From contig CAUJGJ010000444.1 in assembly GCA_963170055.1 (NCBI GenBank), forward strand, positions 7,047,618 through 7,111,617: DNA of 64,000 nucleotides, given 5' to 3'. Origin of the DNA: Halisarca cf. caerulea. Its lineage: Eukaryota; Porifera; Demospongiae; Chondrillida; Halisarcidae. The notes beneath the pieces are model-generated. The model was not told the DNA's origin. It did no database searches and was given only the letters and a program-made list of their open reading frames with translations. Position numbers and translations under genes: made by a program. The first letter of the stretch is position 1. Every line of letters begins with the position of its first letter. This document shows positions 20,283 through 29,390 of this stretch, piece after piece.

Positions 20283-21098
20283 AATTCAGGTATCACTAGG
20301 ATTGATAGAGAAGAATGAGAATATTACCAGCAATATGATACAGATAATGGATGAATTGCATCCCTACATGCCACTTATCAAAGAGGTGGTAGCAATCGAG
20401 ACCGAACAGGAAGACATTAAGACCTGTGAGAAGAATGTACATTCCATCATATTTGATGGAGACCAACTGACAGTTGCAAGAGTAAGAAGCACAGACATGT
20501 CGTTCCAGTGAGCTAGATACAGTCAAACTTGGTTACAAGGTCACTGTTTACAACATCAACCTCTTTACAACAACACACATGGCAGGAACGGATTCAATGG
20601 TCTCTGCACTAAATGCCCTGGTTACAACAACTTGGTTATAACAGCACATTTTAGTGGCACCAAGGGTGTCGTTGTAAACAAGTTTGACTGTACTTTGAAA
20701 AGGCTTGAAGGACTCATATGAAGACTGGCATGCTCAGATGACACTGACAATAGAACATGTGCTTCAAATGATTTACAACCTACATATTCACTTCTTTAGT
20801 CACTTCTTTAGGGAATATGGTTTCAACACTACAGCAAACCAGCTTCAGAAAGAGGCACACTATACCACACTAGGAACCTCCCTCAATCTATCCGCTGTTG
20901 GCACAGAACCCTCCAAGAACTTCCATGCTGTGGAAGAGTTGTTCTTGGAGGTGGTACTGATAGGGTGCAACTGCCCTCGAACTTGGAACAAGTGTAGAAC
21001 AATATGAACATACAGACCTTGGCCGCAGTAACTGTGGATAGACTGACCAACCTAACTGCCACTAAAGACAATTACATAGTTGTTCAGCACACCAAGGT
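20283..21098 (+). pseudogene. DUF6589-like transposon protein remnant, interrupted by a MITE
   Basis: The frame from 20302 reads NMIQIMDELHPYMPL ... IIFDGDQLTVARVRSTDM. After an inserted MITE (20520-20690) it resumes as KRLEGLI and EDWHAQMTL. The GDQLTVxR...RLEGL...EDWHA series is the signature of the DUF6589 family, found in transposon-like proteins of cnidarians, sponges and fungi. Frameshifts and the insertion disable it. The downstream part (20883-21060, ATKDNYIVV) ends at a second insertion, the LINE at 21099. Confidence 0.6.
20520..20690. mobile_element. pogo/Tigger-type MITE (171 bp) with TA duplication
   Basis: Starts CAGTCAAACTTGGTTACAA and ends with its reverse complement bar one mismatch (TTGTAAACAAGTTTGACTG), flanked by TA on both sides (20518-20519 and 20691-20692). 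A CAGT...ACTG end with TA duplication is typical of pogo-related MITEs. The interior is rich in GGTTACAAC words. It splits the DUF6589-like frame and so is younger than it. Confidence 0.85.
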
Positions 21099-22199
21099 GG
21101 TCATATATTATTATTATTAGGCCCTTGGGCAAAAGTACAGATGGCATGCATACATCGATAAAGGTATAATTGTCAAATGTCCAAAAAGAAATAATTGTTA
21201 AAGAATATAATGTTGTATGGATCACTGAATTAGGACGAGATTAGTAGAGGGCAACACGTGATTCATTGTTGACCAGGTCAGTGGAGATTGGGAATTTTGG
21301 AATGACATTCTGACTTGATCTTGATCCTCTAAATACATAGTATGGAAGATCTCAGGAGGGAGAAGGACAATTGACATCGCAGCCATCCCATCGTAGCCGA
21401 AAAGGGTTGCTGTTTCTTCTCAGATAGCATCATGGCCAATCTACTGTAGAAGATGGATGCAAGTCTTCCCATGCCACCGGTGGTACTGAAGACAAGGGGT
21501 GTGAATGAGCCATTTTCAATCTCAAGGACTCTCTGCTCATAGGCTCTTTTCTTCTGTCGTTCATGATGAGTGAAACAAGATGCGAGAGCAAACTTCTGAT
21601 TGGACTTGGCAAAAGGGTTAAATACCTTTACGTCAAAGAATGCCTTTTGTCCATGTGTCCAGAAGTCTCTGGCAGCTACATCCACTCGGGCCTCATTCTC
21701 GCAGATGGATGTTGCATGATTGAGGACTTCGCCACTCAGTGGCTGGAGGACAGGTTCAAGGCTGACATCGTGACAGACCTCTGCTAGTAGGCTACCGGTC
21801 AGATTTCGAACCTCATTATGGCGTATTGTGGGGAAAGCCCCACGGGGGCAGCTCAGAGCATGATCGATTGTAAAGTTCTCACTACAGACACATTTAGCTG
21901 GAAGCCTTTCAGGAAGCCACCCGTATCGCATACATATTGCATCCCTGAATTCACTCTTTGATAGTGAGAAGTTGTATTTTGCCAGAGGCAATGCAGTGAG
22001 CCAACTGGAGGATCCCTTATTCTGAGCGAGTTCCACTACCTTCTTCTGATGATCAGGCAGGTTGAGGGAAGAGGCTTTGTCAGCATCACATTCTCTCCTC
22101 TCTGTCTTGACTCTTTGTTTTATCCTTCTTTGCTCGGCTGATGTGTCCTTTCTGAGTACGTGTTGACTCTCTAGGATAAGATTCACAACAGGACTACAG
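21099..22199 (-). mobile_element. 5'-truncated RLE-type LINE copy with 13-bp target duplication
   Basis: AGCACACCAAGGT occurs on both sides (21086-21098 and 22200-22212) and nowhere between. The minus-strand element ends with a (TAA)n tail at about 21104-21119. It carries only the last third of the LINE protein: the zinc knuckle and endonuclease also present at the end of the long copy at 25432-29266. 5' truncation and a direct target duplication are classic products of target-primed reverse transcription. Confidence 0.85.
21329..22199 (-). CDS. LINE C-terminal region: zinc knuckle + restriction-like endonuclease
   Basis: The open frame runs to 21329 without a break. It shows SSSWLTALPLAKYNFSLSKS, a C-x-C...H-A-L-S-C knuckle (CVCSENFTIDHALSC), RHNEVRNLTGSLLAEVC, and an endonuclease core with EARVDVAARDFW and GQKAFFDVKVFNPF. 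The Arg-x-Asp and Asp-Val-Lys residues fit the PD-(D/E)xK nuclease found downstream of the reverse transcriptase in R2/NeSL/R4/Hero-type LINEs. The only ATG (22214-22216) lies outside the element, in the flanking DNA, because the copy is 5'-truncated. It is therefore a fragment, not a functional gene. Confidence 0.75.
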
Positions 22200-22287
22200 A
22201 GCACACCAAGGTACATACATACTTACGAATAATACTTATAGCATCTCAAATTTACTTGACTTAAAGACATAATGGTTATTTAACTAT

Positions 22288-22640
22288 TTGACCAGGATAA
22301 CATCATCCTCGGACAAAAGCTTGGTAACACCAAAACATCTACAGAAGGGCAAGGATCTCAAGTACAGTAAGTGCACACATACCAACCATCCTCACTGCTT
22401 TGGAGTGTGCTGGGAAATGAATGCACTGCAGCTGGTCACGTCATTGCATTTGGTGGAAGGCAAGCCACTCAACTTACATGAAGCTTTACAGGAGCAATAT
22501 TCTTATTAAGCAGTGGCTAACCTTCTTTGACAACATAGCTGATGCTGTGAAGCATATTCACAACCAAGGAGTATTGCATAATGACATCAAGCTGGATAAC
22601 ATCATACTTGGAGAGCAACAAAACAGCAATGTTGCCACAT
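22288..22640 (+). pseudogene. protein kinase domain fragment
   Basis: Frame one (from 22288) gives HPHCFGVCWEMNALQLVTSL and HLVEGKPLNLHEALQ. A shift near 22490 leads to WLTFFDNIADAVKHIHNQGV then LHNDIKLDNIILGE. HNDIKLDN fits the kinase catalytic-loop pattern H-x-D-x-K-x-x-N, and the preceding helix is typical of subdomain VIa. The glycine loop, DFG motif and C-lobe are missing or unreadable, and the frame is broken. It directly abuts a Merlin remnant, so it may be a host exon captured by or truncated by transposition. Confidence 0.6.
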
Positions 22641-22860
22641 TATCGCATGTTGCAGGGCATTCTACAGTCAACCACAGCCTTCACTTATAGGATCCCCGTA
22701 ACTGGAGACCACACCAACAATATACAAAGCTATTGGGAGCGGGGGTTAAGGGCAAGCTCAAGAAGATGAAGGGATGCAAGCATGAGCTCATACCTTCATA
22801 CTTGGATGAATTCCTTTGGAAGGACAAGTATGGAGACAAGTCACCAGAGGTTTAGATAAT
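22640..22860 (+). pseudogene. Merlin (IS1595-type) transposase C-terminal remnant
   Basis: Across frames the text reads STVNHSLHL (stop), DPVTGDHTNNIQSYWERG, then KLKKMKG and a PSYLDEFLWKDKYG-like end. This matches the final block of ISXO2/Merlin transposases and the better copy at 4412-4582. The catalytic Glu position is replaced by Gln (NNIQSYW), with stops and a frameshift. Confidence 0.6.
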
Positions 22861-24589
22861 TTGACTAGAGATATCGCGATTCAGTATCCCGTTTAATCCT
22901 TTGCTGATGCCTAACTCGTATTCCATCCATGCACATATCTTGTAGTTGTTTCCTTTTGCATGCATGCATATTCCTCTTTGAAGTCTTTTTCATAGAATCA
23001 ATCCCTCTTGTAGGCTATATATAGTGTGTCCTTTGTTTGAGTTGTGTTCAAAGCAGCTACATAATAGCATGCATCTATACAGAATATCTTCAAAAGCTAA
23101 ACACCCTGGAATATATATGCATGAACATGACATGACAGTGTTCACACAATACATAACAAACCTCCCTCCGACATGTCCACAAAAATACACAATTGCATAC
23201 AAACAATTACAGCGTCAAGTACAATACACTATGACAATTTTACAAGCACAAACAGACATGTGCATATAATATTATGATACATGCATGCATACATGCATGC
23301 ATGAAACAAATTAAAAACATAATATTATGTAAACACAAATACACAGGAAGTCCTTCAGCCTTCCAATTGCCCATTCTACATCAGTGCAAACAGATGCTAT
23401 GTTTTGGTCTCCCTAATTTGATCTTCAGATGCTGTTTACCACCTTGTGAGAATGGTGGGATGCTGTTTACCACCTTGTGAGAATGGTGGGATGCTCATTT
23501 TGATATTTAGCTCCTTCAGCATGTCTTTTGGTGAATAGCCTCTGTAAGCCAGGCATGCCCACGCATGCCCTTGGTGTTTTACCTTTGTTTTCATATCACA
23601 TAATGAATAGTTGAGTTGTTACAGGATGGGATAAGAATACTTCTTGTGACAGTTAGAAGTACCGGACAGAGTTCTTGAGATTGCAACCCGCACACGAAGT
23701 GCCAAAGAAATTTCAGCATTTCGTACAGAAACATGAGTTTCGGGTGAAAGAGGGGAAGTTGCTTTGCTATAGATTCCCAAAATGTATAGACACAAAATAT
23801 ATAAATGGGTCCACTGGAACGGGAACACCCCCACTGTACAAGAAACTGAGAGTCCTACCAAGTAAGGAAGATGTAGCTACACCCTTCACAAGGCCATCTG
23901 CAAGCATTTCTTTGACTTGAACCAGCCACTCCAGCAGTTCTCCATTGCAATAAGAGAAGGCCGTGAATACAAGCCGAAGCAGGAGGCGAGGAGAAAGACA
24001 AGGGGAAGAAGTAGAATAGAAGAAAGGGAAAAGGAGGACATGGAAGGGGAGGTGGAGGGGAAAGGGAGGAAGGAGGGGGAGAAAAGGAAAAATTATAATA
24101 AATTGATGTTTTAAGCTTTTTAAGTTGAACTATAATAGTGCTTAAAGTCTTATATAGTCTTATTATAGTGTTTTAATCACTATTAATTGAGAAACGTATT
24201 CGTGATTGTTCTTTAATAGCAATCATATTTTAACAGATGCACAATAGTCAACTGGAATGGAGTGACACAGGCCTATATATACCTTGCAATAATATAATCT
24301 TCAAAATCATCCAAGCACTTAAGAAAAGGATCACCATTACAACCAAAAACTTGAGGAATCTGTGGTTGGAGTATTCAATCGTGTACGAGTGTAGAGGGAG
24401 GTAGGGGGACTTACCCACACACAAAGCTGATTATTGTGATAGTTGTGCCCGATTGAAGGAAAGGAAACCATCTGTGGGATAGACATCACTTGAGTGCTAG
24501 TGACACACTATCCGGATCAGTTGGGAAAGAACAGAGGCAACTGGAAAGTGATATCAGCACTGGCATAAAAACTGTCCTTTCTCCCTACA
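22861..24589. other. no clear gene; low-complexity and small repeats
   Basis: Contains ATGCATGC-rich words (22960-23300), a 31-bp tandem repeat (23428-23489, listed) and a 23675-23920 ORF with FVQKHEFRVKEGKLLCYRFPK, which resembles the edge of a transposon zinc finger but cannot be assigned. A purine-rich tract at about 23990-24095 gives a spurious Glu/Lys/Arg ORF. Confidence 0.35.
23428..23489 (+). repeat. 31-bp tandem repeat, two copies
   Basis: GATGCTGTTTACCACCTTGT plus the following 11 bases is repeated immediately and exactly. Confidence 0.9.
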
Positions 24590-25010
24590 GGGAACTAAAA
24601 TCAGCTCCAGCAAGGTTAGTGGTGGAAAGCCCAGAGCAACGCAAGAGAATCATATCTTCCTCCATGGTGATTGGATTGGTTAGACTGAGAGAATGTCTGA
24701 TTATAAAGGTGATTGATCACAATACAGAGGTTTGGCTATATTCTAGTCAATGTTTGTCTCTATGACATTCAATGACAAGCAGTTCACATGTCACTACAGC
24801 TGTTCGGTAATCTTCAGGAACTCTAATTACTGACCAGGGGAGGGAGTTTGTGAATCAGTTAAGAACTGATCTAGATTAAATGAGCAAGACAGAGAGCATC
24901 AAATCACTAGAGCTTATCATCCTCAAGTAAATAGACTGTACATGGAACTGATGGTAAATCATGCATGGACACTATAGAATATCAATTTAAATTCAATCTA
25001 TCATACATGG
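24590..25010 (+). pseudogene. gypsy-type LTR retroelement integrase remnant
   Basis: A frame near 24600 reads LVVESPEQRKRIISSS, the stretch that precedes the zinc-binding region in such integrases. Around 24815-24920 broken frames contain ITDQGREFVNQL and, after a shift, HQITRAYHPQ, the core-domain motifs around the second catalytic Asp and the AYHPQ block. Stops and frameshifts are frequent. No LTRs were identified. Highly decayed. Confidence 0.55.
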
Positions 25011-25212
25011 CAGATAAACTTGCAGAGCATTTTAACCAAACCCAAAGACTTCCAGTACACAAAAGGTTAATTAAACCATATCTTTCGTTCAGAAACTTTG
25101 AAATGACGGATTTGGATTACTGAACATCAAGTTGGGCGCTTTCGTTCTGTAGAAAAGGTGACTTCACGGACGTTATTGGGCACTATAACACACCTAACTC
25201 CAACTAGTGTCA

Positions 25213-25431
25213 GTGTAGTTGTAAAGGCAATGAGTGAATGTAGTGGATTGTTGCCATAAGTGCTAGTGTACAAGTAGTGTTGGTGTAATTGTAAGGTACA
25301 CGTACTGAGTTGGTTTATTAAACTGTGATGGAGATTGGCCAAGTACGTACTTACGTACTTGTGTGTGTGTGTGTGTGTGTGTGTGTAGTTGTAAAGGCAA
25401 TGAGTGAATGTAGTGGATTGTTGTCATAAGT
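25213..25431 (+). repeat. 170-bp tandem repeat, first unit and start of second
   Basis: GTGTAGTTGTAAAGGCAATG with its continuation to CATAAGT is found at 25213-25261 and again at 25383-25431, 170 bp apart. The rest of the first unit (25262-25360) plus a GT tract lies between them. The remainder of the second unit lies at 29267-29390, on the far side of the LINE. Confidence 0.85.
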
Positions 25432-25556
25432 ACACCTGATCATAGACAATAAGGTAATCTGTAAATATAATAATGATATAATAATACATACATACCATAA
25501 TGTAAGTCTAAATGTTCAATCATAATAATGATATTAACCTATCTCCACACTATAAG

Positions 25557-26861
25557 TTATGTGAACTGTCTTGCAGCTATGATCTCAGATTCTGCCTTCT
25601 GAGATCTGGACCTCCACGGGGGGTCCCGGGATGGAGTTCCTGGCTTTGATCTGCCACCTCTAATGGCTAGGATGGCCATTCTGAGAAGTGCAAAACTAAT
25701 CTTGCAACGAATCCAAGTGATGATGGTGGCGTACTTTGAGTTTTTCTTCTCCGAAATCATTGATGCCAGTCTCTTGTAGAAGACTGTTGCTGCTGGGCCC
25801 ATGCCTCCTGTGGCTGACAATACCAAGGGGGTAAATGATGCATGCTCCACTTCAATGATTCGTTGTTCATACGTCCTTCTCTTCTCTTTTTCATGGCAAC
25901 AATAAGTAGATTGGATGGAAGCAGTTCGGTTTGATTGGGCGCTGGGGTTAAATACCCTTACATCGAAAAATGCCTTCTCAAACTTGCTTCCCCAAAAACC
26001 ATTCGCAGAGATGTCTAGACGTGCACCTACTTCTGTGTTTGCAGATCTGAGGGATAGTACCTCACCATCTAAAGGCTGAAGGTGAGGTTCGACGTTGACA
26101 TTGTGGCAAACATTCGAAAGCAGTGAGGCTGTGAAGTCTCACACTTCATTGTGCCTAATAGATGGGTACCCACCTACTGGGCAAGACAGTGCATGGTCAA
26201 CTGACATGGTACGCCCACAGCTGCAATGAGATGGCATTCGCTGAAGAGGCCATCCATAAACGCAAGGCAATAGCATCTCTGAATTCTGCCTTGGTTAGGG
26301 AGAATCCATGAGCTGATATAGTAGGGATTGCTGAAAGCCACGAAGATGCTCCTTTTTCCTGTCTAACTGTACATTCCTCTGGAGTGGGGACGACAGTTGA
26401 CTCACTATTGTCGATGCTCGATCTCTCAGCTTTGTGGTTTTCTCAGCTTTAACTGCCGCCTTCACTTCATCAATACTTTGCTGCTGTTGACTATTATCTT
26501 GGTCCAACACTTGTTTCACTAGAGGGGCAGTGATCTTTCGGGACGCGTCAAACTGGTCTGAACAATCATAAAGTGTGGGGTTGGGTAGGTTGAGACCACC
26601 GAGGTTGACGGGGAGAGCAATGAGATCTCGAGTAGTATTGTTGGGTGGCTCTTGACCTGTTAGTGCTGGGAAAAAATTGGTGCGCAATTGATGTTCAATT
26701 GGATTGAGACAACCATCGGTGGCAAGAGATTGCACATCGATAATTCGGAAGAGGTAGTTCCAACGAGACATTAATCCACGAGTGAAAGCGGAATAAGCAG
26801 CTTGTGGTTGAGTACGAGAGATGTCAATAAGACGTTCGAGATCAATCAACCACTTAGCCAC
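25557..26861 (-). pseudogene. continuation of the same LINE protein: thumb, zinc knuckle and endonuclease, frameshifted
   Basis: 26861-26295 is open (AKWLIDLERLIDISRTQPQA, LIALPVNLGGLNLPNPTLYD). Then frames alternate, with a C-x-C-x(6-7)-H-A-L-S-C knuckle near 26200, RHNEV followed by a stop near 26140, and the endonuclease core ARLDISANGFW ... KAFFDVRVFNP near 26000. From 25850 to 25557 the end is open again (ASFTPLVLSATGGMGPA, MISEKK). It corresponds block for block to the truncated copy at 21329-22199. Confidence 0.7.
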
Positions 26862-29251
26862 TTCCTGTTGTAGGAACGACTCAATGAATGACGAGGTGCC
26901 AATAGCACCACCAAGATACTTTCCACCATCATATCATGGCATACCTCAATGCCAGTACCTTGGAAAATGGTATGTGCATCTTCCACATACTGGGGCTTCA
27001 CAAGGAGCTTTGTTTTGGAACTGTTGGGAAAGTATCCATACTTAGGGCCACATTGTGAGAGAGCATCCCACCACCTTTTCAAGTTGGTGAGGGTGGACCC
27101 TGCTGATGAATCATCAGCATACCAGACTTGCTCGGCTAACCCACAGAGACTTTTGATCAGAGGGGATGTTCCAATGGCATACATTGCAAGTCCAAGGGGA
27201 TCTCCTTGTGTGGTTCCTTCAAATGATTTGATACATTCCCCATCAACATATAAAGAGGGTGGAAGTCTGTACGTGTTAATGAGGACAGGAGCGAGAGCAG
27301 GGCAAATAGACTGACAATTTATGATGGTGGCTTCCCTATTGAGCTGATTAAAAGCATTCGATGCATCAACAAAAATCATTCCTTCACATTCATCCTTGTC
27401 AAATATCGCTTTCATGGCGTGAAAGCCAGCTTTGCAACCAGACACAAACCCAGCACATAGCTGTAGTGGTCCCACTGCCTGCTGTAATTCAGTTTTGGCA
27501 TATTTCATGATGACTTTGCCGATAATTCTTCTGCAGACATCTGCAATGCCTATTGGTCTCACCCCTGGTTGTTTGTCTAGGGGTATAAGGCGGCAAGCGG
27601 TATAAGTAGATAGATGAGAGGGGTCAACATAGGTGGTAGCAATCTTCTTTGCGAAGTTGGCCATTGCAAGACACAGGTCGTTTGAGTGTTGGCCAAATGC
27701 TGTACATAGTCGTCTCCAGCACTGTGAATCCATTCCCGAAGGACCAGCTGATCCTTGAGTTTGAAGAGCAGCCTTACGAATATCATCTGCTGAAATTCCA
27801 TCGAAGATCAAAGAAGGGATTTGTTTAGAAAAGCTGTCTGGGGGGTTTAGAATGATATCTTCAGAAGCTGGCTTAGCTTGAGGGTGCTTTGATTTTAAAA
27901 TGTCTCTGACTAAAGATCCATCTATCACTGCATCCAATTTATGAACTCCACCTTGGTCGTTCTGTTTGGAAAGGAGGTGTAGTGCAGAACATGTTTTCCC
28001 TGAAGTTATCAGTTTTGCAAATCTATGCGCAAGTCTGTCATTTCCGTTTGAAACCTTCAGTTGTTGATGAAGCTGTTTCTGGATCAACTGACCTTGCTTT
28101 AGAAGAGATAAAATATCACCTTCTGTCCATATTTCAAGTCTGCGCTTTAAAATCCTCACATGATCTCTAGTTTTGGATTTGGGAGATGGTTTTTGTAACA
28201 TGAGGGCAGGAAAAATCATGGCTGCTTTGATTGCGATTGATTGCATGGAAGAATCTGAGTTGAAAGCATTAAAAAGCCTTGTCATTTCGTCAACAAAGCA
28301 ATTCCCTTGATGACCACACGGGATCATGAAAAGGTTTGGTTTCCAGTGAACTATCACTTCAAAAGCCTGTGTGAGGTTTGCTACTATTTGATCTTCTGAA
28401 AAACTTCCCCACGTTATTTCTAACTGTTCACTAGTTGAAAAGGAAGGCAGACGTTGAGAGTTTGTGATCAAAGCTGCATCTTGTGATGTTTGCAAATGTG
28501 GTAAGTCAGAGGATGGTTGGATACAAGATGACACAACTGCTGACCGAATGGATGAAGAAGTAGTGGGTAGAATAGGTGTCTGAGAACAAGGTGGTACAAC
28601 AGAAGAATCTAGTAATGTGGATGGTTGAGAACAAGATGGTACAGAAGAATCGGATAAAGTAGATGACCGAGAATGGAATGGTAAAGTGAAAGGTAAAGTG
28701 GGCTGAGAACAGGATGGTACAGTAGAAGTAAGTAAAGTAGGCTGAGAACAGGATGATACAGTACAAGTAGGTAAAGTAGGCTGAGAACAGGATGATACAG
28801 TACAAGTAGGTAAAGTAGGCTGAGAACAGGATGGTACAGTAGAAGTAGGTAAAGTGGGCTGAGAACAGGATGATACAGTACAAGTAGGTAAAGTAGGTAG
28901 AGTGGACGGTAAAGTAGATGGCTGAGAACAGGATGGTACAGAAAAAGAAGGTGAAGTGGACTGAGAACAGGATAAAGTGGCTGTTTTAACGTTAACGCAG
29001 TTAAAACTTACAGAAGAGCCAGGATTCAACCATGATTGTTGAGGCGACAGCTGGATTTCATTGATGTTTTCTGCACAAGCTGCATTTGTACACTGATTCT
29101 TTCTACTTGGCAAGCAATCAACACATTTTTTCCCTGATTTTGCACAGGAACAATGTCTGCATTGGCCTTTGCCGTTACATCGGCAACAGATAGGCATTTC
29201 ATCAAAATGAAATTCTTCTAGATCAACAAGCCCGCCATTTTCTTCGTACAC
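26846..29251 (-). CDS. RLE-type LINE protein, N-terminal and reverse transcriptase part
   Basis: About 800 codons open. The first in-frame ATG begins MPICCRCNGKGQCRHCSC, a Cys-rich cluster resembling CXC/tesmin-like repeats (CCRCNGKGQCRHC...CVDCLP...CTNAAC). Then follow Ser/Pro/Thr/Cys-rich 13-residue repeats, a GHQGNCFVDEMTRLF region typical of this LINE group, and RT motifs: LIPLDKQPGVRPIGI, FVDASNAFNQLNR (first catalytic Asp), EGTTQGDPL and VWYADDSSAG (YADD catalytic pair, about 27110). The frame is lost near 26920, where homology continues in another frame (26861-25557). The open frame starts with a non-ATG codon just after a stop, so the true start is uncertain. Inactive but recently so. 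Confidence 0.8.
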   Translation of the reverse strand: MYEENGGLVDLEEFHFDEMPICCRCNGKGQCRHCSCAKSGKKCVDCLPSRKNQCTNAACAENINEIQLSPQQSWLNPGSSVSFNCVNVKTATLSCSQSTSPSFSVPSCSQPSTLPSTLPTLPTCTVSSCSQPTLPTSTVPSCSQPTLPTCTVSSCSQPTLPTCTVSSCSQPTLLTSTVPSCSQPTLPFTLPFHSRSSTLSDSSVPSCSQPSTLLDSSVVPPCSQTPILPTTSSSIRSAVVSSCIQPSSDLPHLQTSQDAALITNSQRLPSFSTSEQLEITWGSFSEDQIVANLTQAFEVIVHWKPNLFMIPCGHQGNCFVDEMTRLFNAFNSDSSMQSIAIKAAMIFPALMLQKPSPKSKTRDHVRILKRRLEIWTEGDILSLLKQGQLIQKQLHQQLKVSNGNDRLAHRFAKLITSGKTCSALHLLSKQNDQGGVHKLDAVIDGSLVRDILKSKHPQAKPASEDIILNPPDSFSKQIPSLIFDGISADDIRKAALQTQGSAGPSGMDSQCWRRLCTAFGQHSNDLCLAMANFAKKIATTYVDPSHLSTYTACRLIPLDKQPGVRPIGIADVCRRIIGKVIMKYAKTELQQAVGPLQLCAGFVSGCKAGFHAMKAIFDKDECEGMIFVDASNAFNQLNREATIINCQSICPALAPVLINTYRLPPSLYVDGECIKSFEGTTQGDPLGLAMYAIGTSPLIKSLCGLAEQVWYADDSSAGSTLTNLKRWWDALSQCGPKYGYFPNSSKTKLLVKPQYVEDAHTIFQGTGIEVCHDMMVESILVVLLAPRHSLSRSYNRKWLSG
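28700..28900 (-). repeat. 39-bp minisatellite coding 13-residue Ser/Pro/Cys repeats
   Basis: Within the LINE ORF about five units encode TLPTCTVSSCSQP-like peptides in frame. Adjacent looser units extend to about 28560 and 28960. Neighbouring units are nearly identical, indicating recent unequal exchange or slippage. Confidence 0.85.
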
Positions 29252-29266
29252 AATAGGTTAATAAGT

Positions 29267-29390
29267 TCTAGTGTACAAGCAGTGTTGGTGTAATTGTAAG
29301 GTACACGTACTGAGTTGGTTTATTAAACTGTGATGGAGATTGGCCAAGTACGTACTTACGTACTTGATTCTTGTGTGTGTGTGTGTGTGT
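29267..29390 (+). repeat. remainder of the second 170-bp repeat unit, beyond the LINE
   Basis: TCTAGTGTACAAGCAGTGTT onward matches 25263-25360 with very few changes and ends in a GT tract like the first unit. It completes the unit broken by the LINE. Confidence 0.85.

Larger units (their letters stand above)
25432..29266 (-). mobile_element. near full-length RLE-type non-LTR retrotransposon inserted in a tandem repeat
   Basis: The element reads on the minus strand from about 29266 to 25432. It sits exactly between the two halves of the second 170-bp repeat unit, with ATAAGT at both edges (25426-25431 and 29261-29266) as a likely target duplication. It encodes a Cys-rich N-terminus, a reverse transcriptase, a zinc knuckle and a restriction-like endonuclease, the architecture of the R2/NeSL/R4/Hero group. 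At least two frameshifts and internal stops make this copy inactive. The open frame begins next to an in-frame stop at the 5' edge with no early ATG, so some 5' sequence may be missing. Confidence 0.82.

Noticed and set aside
23917..24114. Lys/Glu/Arg-rich ORF resembling a charged nuclear protein
   Set aside because: Purine-rich low-complexity DNA; no domain and no homologous partner in the window.
25213..25431. CRISPR-like array of direct repeats
   Set aside because: Only two units 170 bp apart, interrupted by a retrotransposon in an animal genome; ordinary tandem repeat.
28506..28883. Tyr/Phe-rich 125-codon ORF in the minisatellite
   Set aside because: A shadow of the LINE's 13-residue repeat region in another frame.
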